Shown here: one piece after another, positions 1-9,989 of the stretch
How positions within the stretch are numbered: position 1 is the stretch's first letter
Layout: each line of letters begins with the position of its first letter
DNA from: Zygnema cylindricum
Lineage: Eukaryota > Streptophyta > Zygnematophyceae > Zygnematales > Zygnemataceae
Assembly: GCA_037447655.1 (NCBI GenBank)
Contig: JBBHKE010000411.1
Coordinates: 1 to 54,531 of the forward strand
Length of the DNA stretch: 54,531 nt
Direction of reading: 5' to 3'
The notes under the pieces: model-generated
What the model was told of the DNA's origin: nothing
Seen by the model: the letters and a program-made list of their open reading frames with translations, nothing else
Databases searched by the model: none
Program-made: the position numbers and the translations under genes

Positions 1-855
1 AGTGTCGCCGCGGGCCCTCTGGGACGTCACGCTGAGGCAGATTTACGATTAGGAGACAGAGGAGCCGCTTCATGTTATTCATACAGTTGCAGTAAGGGTA
101 AGCCTTTATTTTTCTTAATTGTATATTTATATCATAGTTACATGTGCAGAAAACAACTGGAAACGCCGTGTGTGGGGTAGCCACATGTTGCGTTTCCAAT
201 CGTGATTTGCACATTTATGATTTATGTCGTTTCTTGCATTCTCATGTCTGTGCCGCAAGGGTATGTAGTTCTTGTAAGGCTCCGTATGTATTTGTTTGTT
301 GTGCTGTCCATATTCCTAAAAGGTTATGGCGTGATTGAATAAGTCCTTGTATATGGACTTTGACTGGGAGGAAAGTTTGACTAAGAGGAAAGATGTACTG
401 TTGTATTTCTGTGTTTTGCTTTTGTTACATGGACAGAAAAGCAGGTAAGTGGCTCTTTATTCCTCTTTTTTTTGTCCTTTGTGCAAAGGTGTCCCAATAG
501 CTTCTTTGCATCACAAACAGCTGCATAAATTTTACCGGTAATTGTTGAAGGTTTAGATATGTTTTAAACGCTTGTGCTCGACAATCGTCAATCGTCAATT
601 GTCGATCACATCTGATTGTATGTATGAATGTTGAATACTGCAGGTGCTTTTGTGGGTATTTCGTTAGAAGGCAGTCTTGTCGCGACCCGTTCTGACGCAA
701 ATATGCGTTTTTATGGCGATGAATCCTTATCCGTTTCGTCCATTCTGCTTGGGCCAACTTCCTGTCCTCGGGCCGCAGCTCCTCTGTATTCGGCTCTTCA
801 GGACCTTTTCAGAAAATTTGAGGGACCTCTGAATTGTGACTCCGCCTATTTTTAG
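1..855 (+). CDS. SYLF-domain (Ysc84/SH3YL1-like) protein, 3' end only
   Basis: Two exons are visible: 1-97 (open at the window edge) and 644-855, joined by a GT-AG intron at 98-643. Exon 1 reads in frame 1 and ends in a motif like CYSYSCSKG. The donor splits the Gly codon after one base, and the acceptor CTGCAG at 638-643 restores the frame into GAFVGISLEGSLVATR. The run GPLGRHAEADL, then YSYSCSKG, then GISLEG, then NMRFYGDESL is the C-terminal half of the SYLF (DUF500) domain. SYLF domains bind phosphoinositides and membranes; plant members often carry a FYVE zinc finger as well, but that part would lie upstream of this window and cannot be checked. The protein ends about 20 residues after the domain (ends SAYF, stop 853-855), as in plant SYLF proteins. 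The family is sure; the exact orthologue is not. Confidence 0.88.
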
Positions 856-2307
856 CAGTTTTTACATCTGTATATATGTTTCACTTTAGCTTGAGTAAAC
901 AGTAAATTGCTAAGAAGTGTTTCATTTTAGCTTTGCTAAGAAGACTTGAAAGGCACGATGGTTTCGAAGACGGTTGCAAGTACGTAATTTGAGTTACAGA
1001 AATATTCACATGTAAATACGGATCCTGGAATAGTATAGTCTACGCTTCAGAAAGTGCACATTTTATGCTGATATTTCTTCCTGACATGTTGTTACATAGT
1101 AGGATTGTAGATTTTGAAGACAACTATGGATATTGGGAATTAGGCAAGCAAGATGTTTCTGTTGAAGTTCACTGCTGGGAGTTACACATTATAGCAGTTC
1201 TGGTATTGTTCTATTTTTTTACTTTTTCCACTATTCTTGTAAATTGATGGCAAGCTGTACTTTTTGTGAATTTTATTGGCAGATTTGTCTGCTCATTTAT
1301 GGATGAATTGCAAATTAATTGTTATGTAAGGAGGCTAAGTGGAAATATTTGTAGTGAAAGTTGTAGAATCAGATCATTTTGTAAAATGTTTTTAAAAGTT
1401 TTTTTTTTTTAAAGTGGTTGTGGATGAATGAATGTGAACGGTGAAAAATTGATCTTGAAGTTATAGAGAGAAATTACTCATTTTTGCAGGACAGGGAGAA
1501 GTGGACAGGGAGAAGTTAACTGTTTGTTTTAATTCGCAACTAACTGACAATTGTGGTCGCTTGCTCATATAACATATCTTCATTATGCTCGGCTTTTTGT
1601 GATTGTATATACAAGTGAAAAATACTGGGATTACTGCCAGTACTTCCAATATATGGCATTAACAAAACTCACCGGCATTACTGAAAAGTACCTCCAGTGT
1701 CTGTATTCCGGATACAAATTCCTCTACAATTCTCATATATTTTTGTGTATAGTGTTACCGCTGTTGGTGAAAAATTCTGCATGTACCATTTAGCTATCCC
1801 AGCAGTTCCTGCATTGTAGTAGGTATTTCGGTTTTTGCATTCTTTGGTATTTTTCCCTTGTATAATTAATCTATCATCATTATAGGGATATAGTTCTCAG
1901 CTATAGACAGATACATGCAATAGTATGTGTTTGCCTTCCTTTTTTGTTCCCGTGTAATCAGATGGTTTACCATCATGCTTACTTAATAAGGTCTTTATTT
2001 TATTGTTTCCAACATTTCAGTACGAGTAATTCTGATTTTTTCACACATACGTCAAGATTTACACACCACTTCATCAAAATAGGATTTCAAAATGGAAAAG
2101 AATAGTCGCAACCCTTCCGCTTCGTTGGCATTTAAAACTGATCAAAACAGTCACAACACTTTTGCTTCATGAAGTTACACTTTCCATCGTTACTTGTTTC
2201 TGAACACTACTAACTGTACATATGAAAGTCATTGAATTACTCGATCTAAAAAACAAAAACACCTTCCTGCTTTTCATCAGTGCCCTACGGTGTGGCTCTC
2301 TCTGGGC
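856..2307. other. Gap between two convergent genes; no further gene seen
   Basis: This stretch separates the ends of the + strand SYLF gene and the - strand EYA-like gene, so both 3' UTRs and terminators should lie here. It is AT-rich with poly-T runs. The open frames in it (for example 1065-1247 and 1551-1793) are short, low-complexity and show no family resemblance or convincing splice-site framing. I see no repeat with clear ends. Confidence 0.5.
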
Positions 2308-5282
2308 TTATCCTTGAGACTTGTACTTCTGTTGAGTTTCTTGAATGCTTGCCTTTATGTCCGAAACAGTCAAGTTAGGTAAGCGTAGGTCCTCGTCTCC
2401 CGGTTGAACCTTCACCATAGACCAACCTAATACTTTCGAAGCTTCGACCTCATCTTCACCAAATCCAACAAGGCAAAAGTAGACTGTCGGTAAATCTCGA
2501 GGAGCTTTGAATCTCTTCGCAATCCTTTCGAAGCATTCGAGTTTCCCAGTTCCACGATAACTGTAAACTGCATGAATAGTTAAATGCCCGCCTCGGGAAA
2601 GAGTCAAACCAAGAATTATAAGGTGGTAGAAAACACTTGGTTAAATCGGTTAAAATGGTAACACTTGGTTAAATTGGTTAAAATGGTTAAATTAAACTAT
2701 TGAATTATGATGTTATACCAGTATTTTTGACTAAGTCATTGGTTCCTACTCATACCAATGGACAATGCTATGGAAGTTAATATTAAAAGAACGACCGCAG
2801 TGAACGCATGTGAGTGTGATAAATTCAGAAAGAAATTGATTTAAACTATGGATATTTAAAGAAACGAAGATCAAACTTATATTTATTTTAGATATTCCAT
2901 GTTCCAATAATCACCCAAATTTTTCTTTTTGCAAAATGTAACTATCGTCTACAATTTAAGGAGAAACATCATACCGTTCTTGGGATCGATCAATGTATTG
3001 AGACGAAACAACATCAACTTTGCAAAAGTTGAAGTAATCGGAAAAGACGAAACCACCAAGTTTACACTTTCGCCACTTTCAGCAATCCATTTACCGTCAT
3101 TGTTCAATTTTCTCAACTTGCAACTCTCCGAATCAAGTTTTTTTTTGCCGCCCGAAGTTTTAAAAAAAAAATCTTTCTCTACTCTCCCTAACCGGTCAGA
3201 CGGCCCGAGGGTTCTTTTTCCGACAAAGTACTCATCCTTGCTTTCCTGACAACACAACTGGAGTAGATTTCGCCCTAAAAATCATCACAAGTTTGAATCA
3301 TGTCAACAATAAGGCAAAAAATCTCCGGAGGAGCATTATGCAAAGAGTTATGGTTAGAACCAAAGAATTAAAGAAAGAAATTGCACACAGAATTCTTCTT
3401 CTTACTGATTCACGACACAATGAATGGAACTAAAGGGAGAGGATTTAAGGAAATCGATCAAAGAGAGAAACCTTAGGAAACCATCAATAAAAGGGGGAAA
3501 ATTTATGGAAATCATCGATAAAAGGGAAAAATGTTATGAAAATCATCGATAAAAGGGAGAAATTTTATGGAAATCGATAAAAGGGAGAAAGAGGCGATAC
3601 CTGCGGAAAGCCAATTGTCAGTATATTCGTTTGTCTTCTCATACAAATCCCTCCATTCCTTAGCTTCGTTTTTCGATACCAGGTTTTCGTAGCCCTGCAC
3701 AAGTGCCAATATTGAAAAGCATCAGTCCTCATAACAATGACAACGATATACAACAGAAACAAACCGTCAAAAAAGGCATGTAAGAATAAAAATGTAGAAA
3801 TAGACATGTGGAAATAGGTGGAAAAACTTGAGATAAATCTGTACAAATATTTACATTAGTATTCTACATTAACATGTTTGAACCACGCTAAAATCAACGG
3901 CGTGGGAAATGTTACAAAAACGGTAAATATGTTTTGTAATTTTCTTGAGATCTTACCTTCAAATACAACTCCTCCAAAGCTTTCAACTTCTCCATGAGTT
4001 TAACAGCGTTTGTTGATTCTGACAAGTGTGAATCTCCAACGACATTTGTCACCTTATCGCACTCTACTTCTATATAGAACTCAGGCAGGTTATGAACAAA
4101 CCTCTCATTATATGTCAAATCAACATCAAGGTATGATTTTAACCGAGATGTGAGAATACCAATAGCCTCTTCCCACCTCTTTCCTATCCCTCTCCCCTCT
4201 TCAACATCCTTATTCCTCCAGTATAATCCTGGATCCTTCCCTGCACTCAATAGTTCAGTAATGATTAATGCATCTTCTAAATCCCATACAAAGACAGTAC
4301 TTTTTGGACCAAATCCTCGTCTATTTATCAAACCTGTCCCTTTAACGTGACGTGACTGGGGGAATCCTGCTGGTACTTTCTCGGAAGTTTCCGAAGGTAC
4401 ATCAATATGTGGTCTATCGCCTCCCATCCAAACTGCTGATGGATATTGACCTGTCAAATTGTTCCTATTTTTTGTCGTATCCTCCAATAATCCACCTCCA
4501 AATGGTACTCTTATCACGGAATCATCTGAACTCTTATGAATCTCAAAATCATTCCGTACAGGTTCTTCTTCTTCTTCTCTTTCAGCTCTTTTATTTTCTT
4601 GTCGTTTTCTCAGCTCTCGTCGATTTTTTGTCTCTTGCGGATTTTTTGTCTCTTTGTAAAAACCGGCAGCATCGGCTGCGAGCTCCTCTATTCCAGAATG
4701 AGGCCCCAATTGGACCTCTTTATCCTTATAGCTTTTTTTTGAATACTCATCAAGTCCTTTTTTTCTCTTATGTTCACGATATATCTCAGCAGTACTACCG
4801 CCTTCCTGTTCTTTTTTTGTCAGGCCTCCACCTTCATCAAGTCCTGTTAAACCGGCTTTCTCCGGAGATTTTAGGTCAAGAGTACTGTCTTTTTCATCTT
4901 TTTCATCTTTTTCGTCTTTTTCATATTTTTCGTCATTTTTTTTTACTTTTTCATTGACTTCGTCCGGAAATTTTAGGTCAAAAGTGTCGTTTTTCTCTAC
5001 AGTATCCACCAATCGTATGCGGTCATCAGGACACTTCTGGCTTGGAAGAGGACCTGAGCTTCCAGGTGGCATTAGGTCATCCTCATCATTATCTTCAACG
5101 TCAATAACTTTTGCATTTAATATCATGGCTCGAGGAACTCTCGGAGGGACATGAATTTCTTGCACTTCCTCATCATCTTCTATTCCTCCCAATCCAGCAT
5201 CATCTGCAATATTACCTGCAGGTCCTCCCCTTCCACTGCTCCAAGCTGCTTTAGGTTTACTAACCATTTGGTTTGATTTCAT
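2308..5282 (-). CDS. EYA-like (eyes absent family) HAD-domain protein with degenerate catalytic motifs
   Basis: Four exons on the - strand: 5282-3957, 3694-3601, 3274-2975 and 2567-2308. All junctions are GT-AG and the 1,980 coding bases keep one frame (659 residues). Residues 1-328 are a disordered, charged N-terminus with a Lys-Asp-Glu tandem repeat. The EYA domain starts near residue 329 (FVWDLEDALI) and runs through TNEYTDNWLSAGRNLLQLC, the motif II region VNLVVSSFPITSTFAKLMLF (Ser549/550), and DPKNVYSYRGTGKLECFERI (motif III Lys582). EYA proteins are HAD-type tyrosine phosphatases, and plant homologues have the same architecture. Here motif I, normally W-D-[LM]-D-E-T, reads W-D-L-E-D-A: Asp334 is kept, but the second Asp is Glu336 and Thr is Ala338. 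Motif IV, normally G-D-G-x-x-E, reads G-F-G-E-D-E (Phe609 for Asp). A pseudophosphatase or scaffold role is inferred. Met at 5267 is an alternative start. Intron 3 (2568-2974) contains a duplicated ACACTTGGTTAAAT unit near 2634-2695. Confidence 0.88.
3452..3592. repeat. Short tandem array inside an EYA-like gene intron
   Basis: About four imperfect units of roughly 28-30 bp built on the phrase ATCGATAAAAGGGA with intervening ATTTTATGGAA. The array lies in intron 2, right next to the donor of exon 2 on the - strand. No function is evident. Confidence 0.6.
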
Positions 5283-5394
5283 TTGATTTTGTTTTATTTG
5301 ATTTGATTTGATTTGATTTGATTTGATTTGATTTGACTTGATTTTGTTTTGTTTTGTTTTGTTTTGTTTTGTTTTGTTTTGTTTTGTTTTATTG
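5283..5394. repeat. Two adjacent pentanucleotide microsatellites, (TTTGA)n then (TTTTG)n
   Basis: Pure pentamers TTTGA (about 5290-5336) pass into TTTTG (about 5340-5388) on the + strand. On the coding strand they read AAAAC then AAATC repeats and run right up to the first Met codon of the EYA-like gene, so they are probably in its 5' UTR. The first residues (MKSNQ) look like an extension of the repeat. Confidence 0.85.
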
Positions 5395-5768
5395 AGAATC
5401 AGATAGCTTTTCAGCAGTCGAGCTTCCGCTTTTGAAATGTTTTTGTTATCCAGAAAAAGGTGAAAGTGTTTGGCTATCCTCCGTCAATGTCCTGCAAAAG
5501 TATTCCAACTCCATACTTTATATTTTATATTTTGCATGGAGGGTGTCGTTGTTCTGCAAGGACCGGTGGTTAAGCGTTCCTGTGGTTTTAATGTGCGAAA
5601 CGGTATGGAGAGGGTATATATTGTTTTATTGATAATTATTACGTAATATAACTCTTAAATATGGCTATAGTACGTCGTTGTCGTACCTTTCGGGGTTTTC
5701 GCACTTTAAATTCTGATTTTTGCCATGGATGATGTTCCATCGTGTCAGTTGTGTAAAAGTGGAAACTA

Positions 5769-5969
5769 TACCGCTCACCGTTTTTAGTGTTGATAACCCT
5801 AATTTCCGCCGCGACTTTTTTTGACCAAAAATCACAAAATAATAAATGAGTTAATTATTTGAAGGACGTGGAATACAATCTGCCACGTCTCCTTTCACTA
5901 AATTAGCATTATTAATTCAAATATCGTATAAACACTAAAAAACGTTAACGCTAATAACAATGAGCGGTA
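5769..5969. mobile_element. TA-flanked miniature inverted-repeat element, 201 bp
   Basis: The left end, TACCGCTCACCGTTTTTAGT, is an imperfect inverted match of the right end, which finishes in CTAATAACAATGAGCGGTA. Both ends fall on a TA dinucleotide. The ends resemble the more common CACCGTGAATCG family elsewhere in the window, so this looks like a diverged subfamily. No coding capacity. Confidence 0.6.
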
Positions 5970-6428
5970 CATTACTGGTAACTGACCTTGATTCAGTTCA
6001 GAAAAAAATGATTGCATTGATTTAAAACACTTAAAACAGTCAACAGTCAGTGACGTTGTTGTAAAATTTTAACCGAAGCCAAAATTTTAGCTTGTCGGTC
6101 AAAACATTTGACCAATGAGAATAACATTTTTAAATTTATTAGTAGGAGTACACGCAATGACACCTTTGATATGCTTTGAGTTTTGAGGAATTTTGACGTC
6201 GTGTAAATCAGCACTTGCGAGGAATACAATTTAAAGTAAAAACAACGAAACAGTTTTTTATGCCAATTACATTTTAAATTGCCCCCGCGAGAAACTATCT
6301 GTGTGGTCGAGTAAAATTCAGAATTTTTAATACAAATTATAGACCTTTGGTCGTCCGTTTGAAAAAATCTTTAAATAGGCCGACTTTCTGTTCGACTTCA
6401 CCCGTAAATTGCATGTCCCCCGGCAGAC

Positions 6429-6555
6429 GTCACCGAACGGGTAACTTTGTCCCTCGGCCCACGTCAGCAAACGGGTAGCTTTGTCCCTCGACCTACGTTG
6501 GCAAACGGGTAGCTTTGTCTCTCTGCTAACGTCAGCAAACGGGTAACTTTCAAAG
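6429..6555. repeat. 34-bp tandem repeat, about 3.6 copies
   Basis: Units start at 6429, 6463, 6497 and 6531; each carries AAACGGGTAGCTTTGTC or a close variant. The last unit is truncated. An antisense frame across it gives a repetitive peptide, which I treat as an artefact of the repeat. Confidence 0.75.
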
Positions 6556-6838
6556 TACTCCCTCGGCAACCATTCTTGACCTTTAGATCTTGGCTGCTTG
6601 ATCCTGTCAATGAATTAAGATAGAGCCGCCACGTGCACTAAAGAGTTTTCAGCCGTCGATCCTTCGTTCGTGACCGTCCGATTATAGGATGCTGGCAGTT
6701 ACAGAAGCTAGCGGTCCTTTTCAACAAGTACGATTTCGTGTCGTAAATTCTTCGCTCATTTTTTCGTCAATCGTTGTGTTGATTTGGGTCGCGTCTACAA
6801 TATCCATACGGACGACTTGCATAGTACAACAGTACTAA

Positions 6839-7556
6839 GGGTAGAATTCCATTAGACGAAAAATGGGGGTTCGTTACTGGACGCCGTACGTTCTCGTACA
6901 TCGCCGTACAAAGTCGTACCTATTTTTTTTTTTTTTTGTCAGACGAAACATCGTTACTGGAAAGCTGCAGGGAGACACTAGTGATGTAGGCGTAATTCTT
7001 GACGGTTGGATATTTCACTTTTTGAGATCCCCGAAGCAATCGCGCACATCAACCAGTGTCAAGATTGTACGATACTGGTCGTGTACCATTGATACATGTG
7101 AAAGCGAAAAAAAATATCCACTTTGAACAAGCGATCACAGGTCTACACGTCCTGCAGGCCATGTGCCACTCGCCACGCTAGATGCAGGTGAGCCAAAAAT
7201 ATTCTCGCACGCTCTGTCTGACATCCACCGACATTCAAACTTTGCCGCGACCTTCAAAGTTTGCATCGTCCTTTTGCCATTCCCTTTCAAAATTTTGATT
7301 TCCATTTTCAAAATCAAAATCTGGCCGCAAACTTTACGTACGAATCATTAACTACCTCCGGTCGTACAGATATTTCCTTCTGACTTCCGTTTGTAGATTT
7401 TTTTAAGATTTATGAACCTGGAATCTAACCTACGTGGCGCCAATCATAATTGAGGAATGTTTGTTACTAGCCCGACAAAATGGAGTAGTCTTCCAGTAAA
7501 CGCTGCCAGTATAATATTCCGTACATTTACTGGGACCGCGTAATGGAATTCTACCC
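6839..7556. mobile_element. Tourist/PIF-Harbinger-like MITE, family 2 (718 bp)
   Basis: The terminal inverted repeat GGGTAGAATTCCATTA at the left is matched by TAATGGAATTCTACCC at the right. It is flanked by TAA on both sides (6836-6838 and 7557-7559). Three-base TWA target duplications with G-rich ends are typical of PIF/Harbinger-derived Tourist elements. There is no transposase frame. The right-hand TAA is also the left target site of the next element. A second copy lies at 29840-30756. Confidence 0.75.
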
Positions 7557-7559
7557 TAA

Positions 7560-8335
7560 GGGTATGTCACCATGTACTAGTACTTAGCGAACTTACTTTG
7601 TATTTTAGCGCGGATCCGCCGGACCCGGTTTTCAAGTGTCCCTATACATATAAGGACGAAATCGCAACTTACGCTTTTGACGATTGTATACGTCGACAAT
7701 ACCTGTGACGGTTGCCAACGTCTACGATCTGTGGTCGCACGTTATTTTTTGGAACTGCTTTGTGACGTGGCATGTCTTACCGTGACATTGTAGACGTACC
7801 GCATTCCAGCCTGGCAGTTTCACGGTTGAAGAAGATGCGCTTTGCCCTTCGCATCGCCTGTTCGCTCGAGGTGAAATGGCATCGGAATTTGAGGCCCCTG
7901 CAAATAAAAAATCCGTACTGGACAAAAACGGACAAAATCAAACACACTATGTACTTCTTTTCGTCTTATTATAACGCAAACGGACAGAACATAGAGAACT
8001 ATGTACTTTTCTTTGTCCTTGGAAATCGTATGAAATTTTTCGAAATTTATGGCACGTGCGAAAAAATGTTCCTATTTGTCAATCGAAAAAACCTAATTTT
8101 AAATCACATCGCGCATGTGTTTTAAACAAAGGTTTGAAGATGACGTTTTTTGTCGTAGAAGTGGGTCGAAAAGCACAAGACGACAAATTTTCGTACATCC
8201 TAAGTTCAAGGATGACGCAAATTGTACTCTACAAATTTGCGATTCCTTTCGTACGGTTGCAACTTAGGCAGTACGGAGCTAAGTTTTTAAGGCAAAACGA
8301 CAGAAAAAAACCCTTATGCACATGGGGACACACCC
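7560..8335. mobile_element. Tourist/PIF-Harbinger-like MITE, family 1 (776 bp)
   Basis: The left end GGGTATGTCACCATGTAC matches the right end CACATGGGGACACACCC, flanked by TAA at 7557-7559 and 8336-8338. The inside matches the elements at 26169-27727, 26256-27034 and 35450-36224. A shared short frame (starting MSYRDIVDVP) is broken differently in each copy, so it is not a real gene. Confidence 0.78.
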
Positions 8336-8578
8336 TAAGAAGTTTTGATAAGCAGGTCACGGTCCATGCGCATGATAAAGGGGCATGATAAAACAGGACA
8401 CGGTTCATGCCTGTGTAACGGGCGTTGATTTACTAGTTACTAAAATTACTGTCCATGATCCTCATAAAGAGTTAAAGGGAGTGAACTACAATTCTGCCAC
8501 GTCTACCTGCGCTTGATTAGTGTCATGGATTCTAGTTCCAATGATATTTCCTTACCATAATAACAGTGGCAAGTGAAC

Positions 8579-8799
8579 TACACCGTATATCCCTATTAGT
8601 GTTAATAATTTTTTCGTCACTTAAAACATCTTTTCTCCGTACACACTTGTTCGATTTTCACATGAAGACCGGCGATGGGAAGGTGAGAATCTTGGCTTTC
8701 AGTCGCAACTGTCAGATCCATAATCCGACAAGTGTGTACGGAGAAAATGTTTTTTAAGCGGCAAAAAAAACATTAACACTAATAGCAATACACGGTGTA
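8579..8799. mobile_element. TA-flanked MITE with nested internal hairpin, 221 bp
   Basis: The left end TACACCGTATATCCCTATTA pairs with a right end finishing AATAGCAATACACGGTGTA. Inside, a second inverted repeat is built on CTCCGTACACACTTG and CAAGTGTGTACGGAG. The internal arm recurs near 38610, so this submotif is dispersed. Confidence 0.65.
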
Positions 8800-9989
8800 C
8801 TGTAGTCGAGAGGAGGAGAAGATTTAGTAATTCCTAAACCATGTGTGAGAGCGAAATTCGTAAAAGTGATTGGAAATATCCATTCGCTAAAGGATGTGGA
8901 AGGTAGAAATTTTCTTAAGATATTATCTTCGGAGGAAAACCTGACTCAGAAGGTCCAAAAATGTAAACCTGGAGGGACAAGTCCAAGGGTTGGGCGGGTA
9001 AGTGGAGGAGAGACAATGCTGAGCTGGTAGGAAATGAAAGGGTGTGTGTCACGGTAGGTGTTATTTACTGACATATACACTATGAGAGGAAAAATTAAGG
9101 GAGGAAAAATTTGGTTCAGGGATAAAGGGATGTCACGATCTAGAAATAGTTTCCTGTGAGGGCAGCGGTTGGATCTGTCAAGAGAATATTTTCGCATAGG
9201 AGGAATGGTGGGAGGGGGAAGGGAGGGAGAGGAGGAGAAGGAGAGGGGAAGGGAGGTAAGGGGAGGAAGAAGTGGGAGAAGAGAGAAGTGGCCAGACATG
9301 CAAACACATACCTCACAAAAGGGGTAAAATTAAGAAGTATAAAACAAAGACATCCATGACAAGGTGGAAGGGCGAGAGAACAGTCAAATTTGAGGAGAAG
9401 AGTTAACGTTAGAGAGAGAATGCGGGACAGTGGAGATTAACCAAATCACATCTTATCCTTTGAGCTCTGAGACAAGGATGAGGGTTTTCGGTCTTTAAAA
9501 CAGAGATTATGTGGCGATTCTGATGAAAACGTTACAAGCTCATAGAAAAACTGGACAAGCGCAGAAGTAAAACAGCTGTAGCTGTTCAGAAATATACAAA
9601 TAACAGTCTTAACAACAGTTCACCGACACAAATAAATTGACAAAACACACAAGGGATTTGACAAAACACAAGGGATTTGACAAAACACAAGGCAACACTG
9701 ACAGGTTTAAAGTAACACCGGCAGTAATAACTTTATATATCAAAAGGGTACAAAAAAACAGTACAGAATGTACCATCCTGTGGTACAAAAGTTGCCTACT
9801 GCCTCATAGCTATCCCTTATTCCCCTTAATTGTTACAGCAGTATCGCTGTGGAACACAGCAACACATTCTTTCAATTCATAACTCCCCTCTCCACTCATT
9901 TACCTCAACTTAATACAATACAATTTCCCTCCCAAACAAGTCCAGTCACAATTCATCCCTAATCCTATTTGCTCTAACCGGATTTTCTT
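8800..9989. other. Intergenic, with a polypurine tract and an 18-19 bp tandem repeat
   Basis: About 9190-9290 is a strand-asymmetric GA-rich tract (blocks such as GGGAGGGAGAGGAGGAGAAG). Positions 9639-9691 carry three copies of GACAAAACACAAGGGATTT. The rest shows no gene or repeat with clear ends. It sits just downstream of the first sulfate transporter stop codon. Confidence 0.5.

Larger units (their letters stand above)
5395..6838. other. Upstream region of the EYA-like gene; small repeats only
   Basis: This holds the presumed promoter of the EYA-like gene, one TA-flanked miniature element (5769-5969) and a 34-bp tandem array (6429-6555). The open frames here are short and antisense to repeats. 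I see no other gene. Confidence 0.45.

Noticed and set aside
4150-5154. Plus-strand open frames opposite the EYA-like first exon
   Set aside because: They are antisense shadows; the minus-strand frame gives an EYA domain that continues across spliced exons.
7772-8388. Frames beginning MSYRDIVDVP found in several places
   Set aside because: They recur because the MITE recurs; each copy breaks the frame at a different place, so it is not under protein-level selection.
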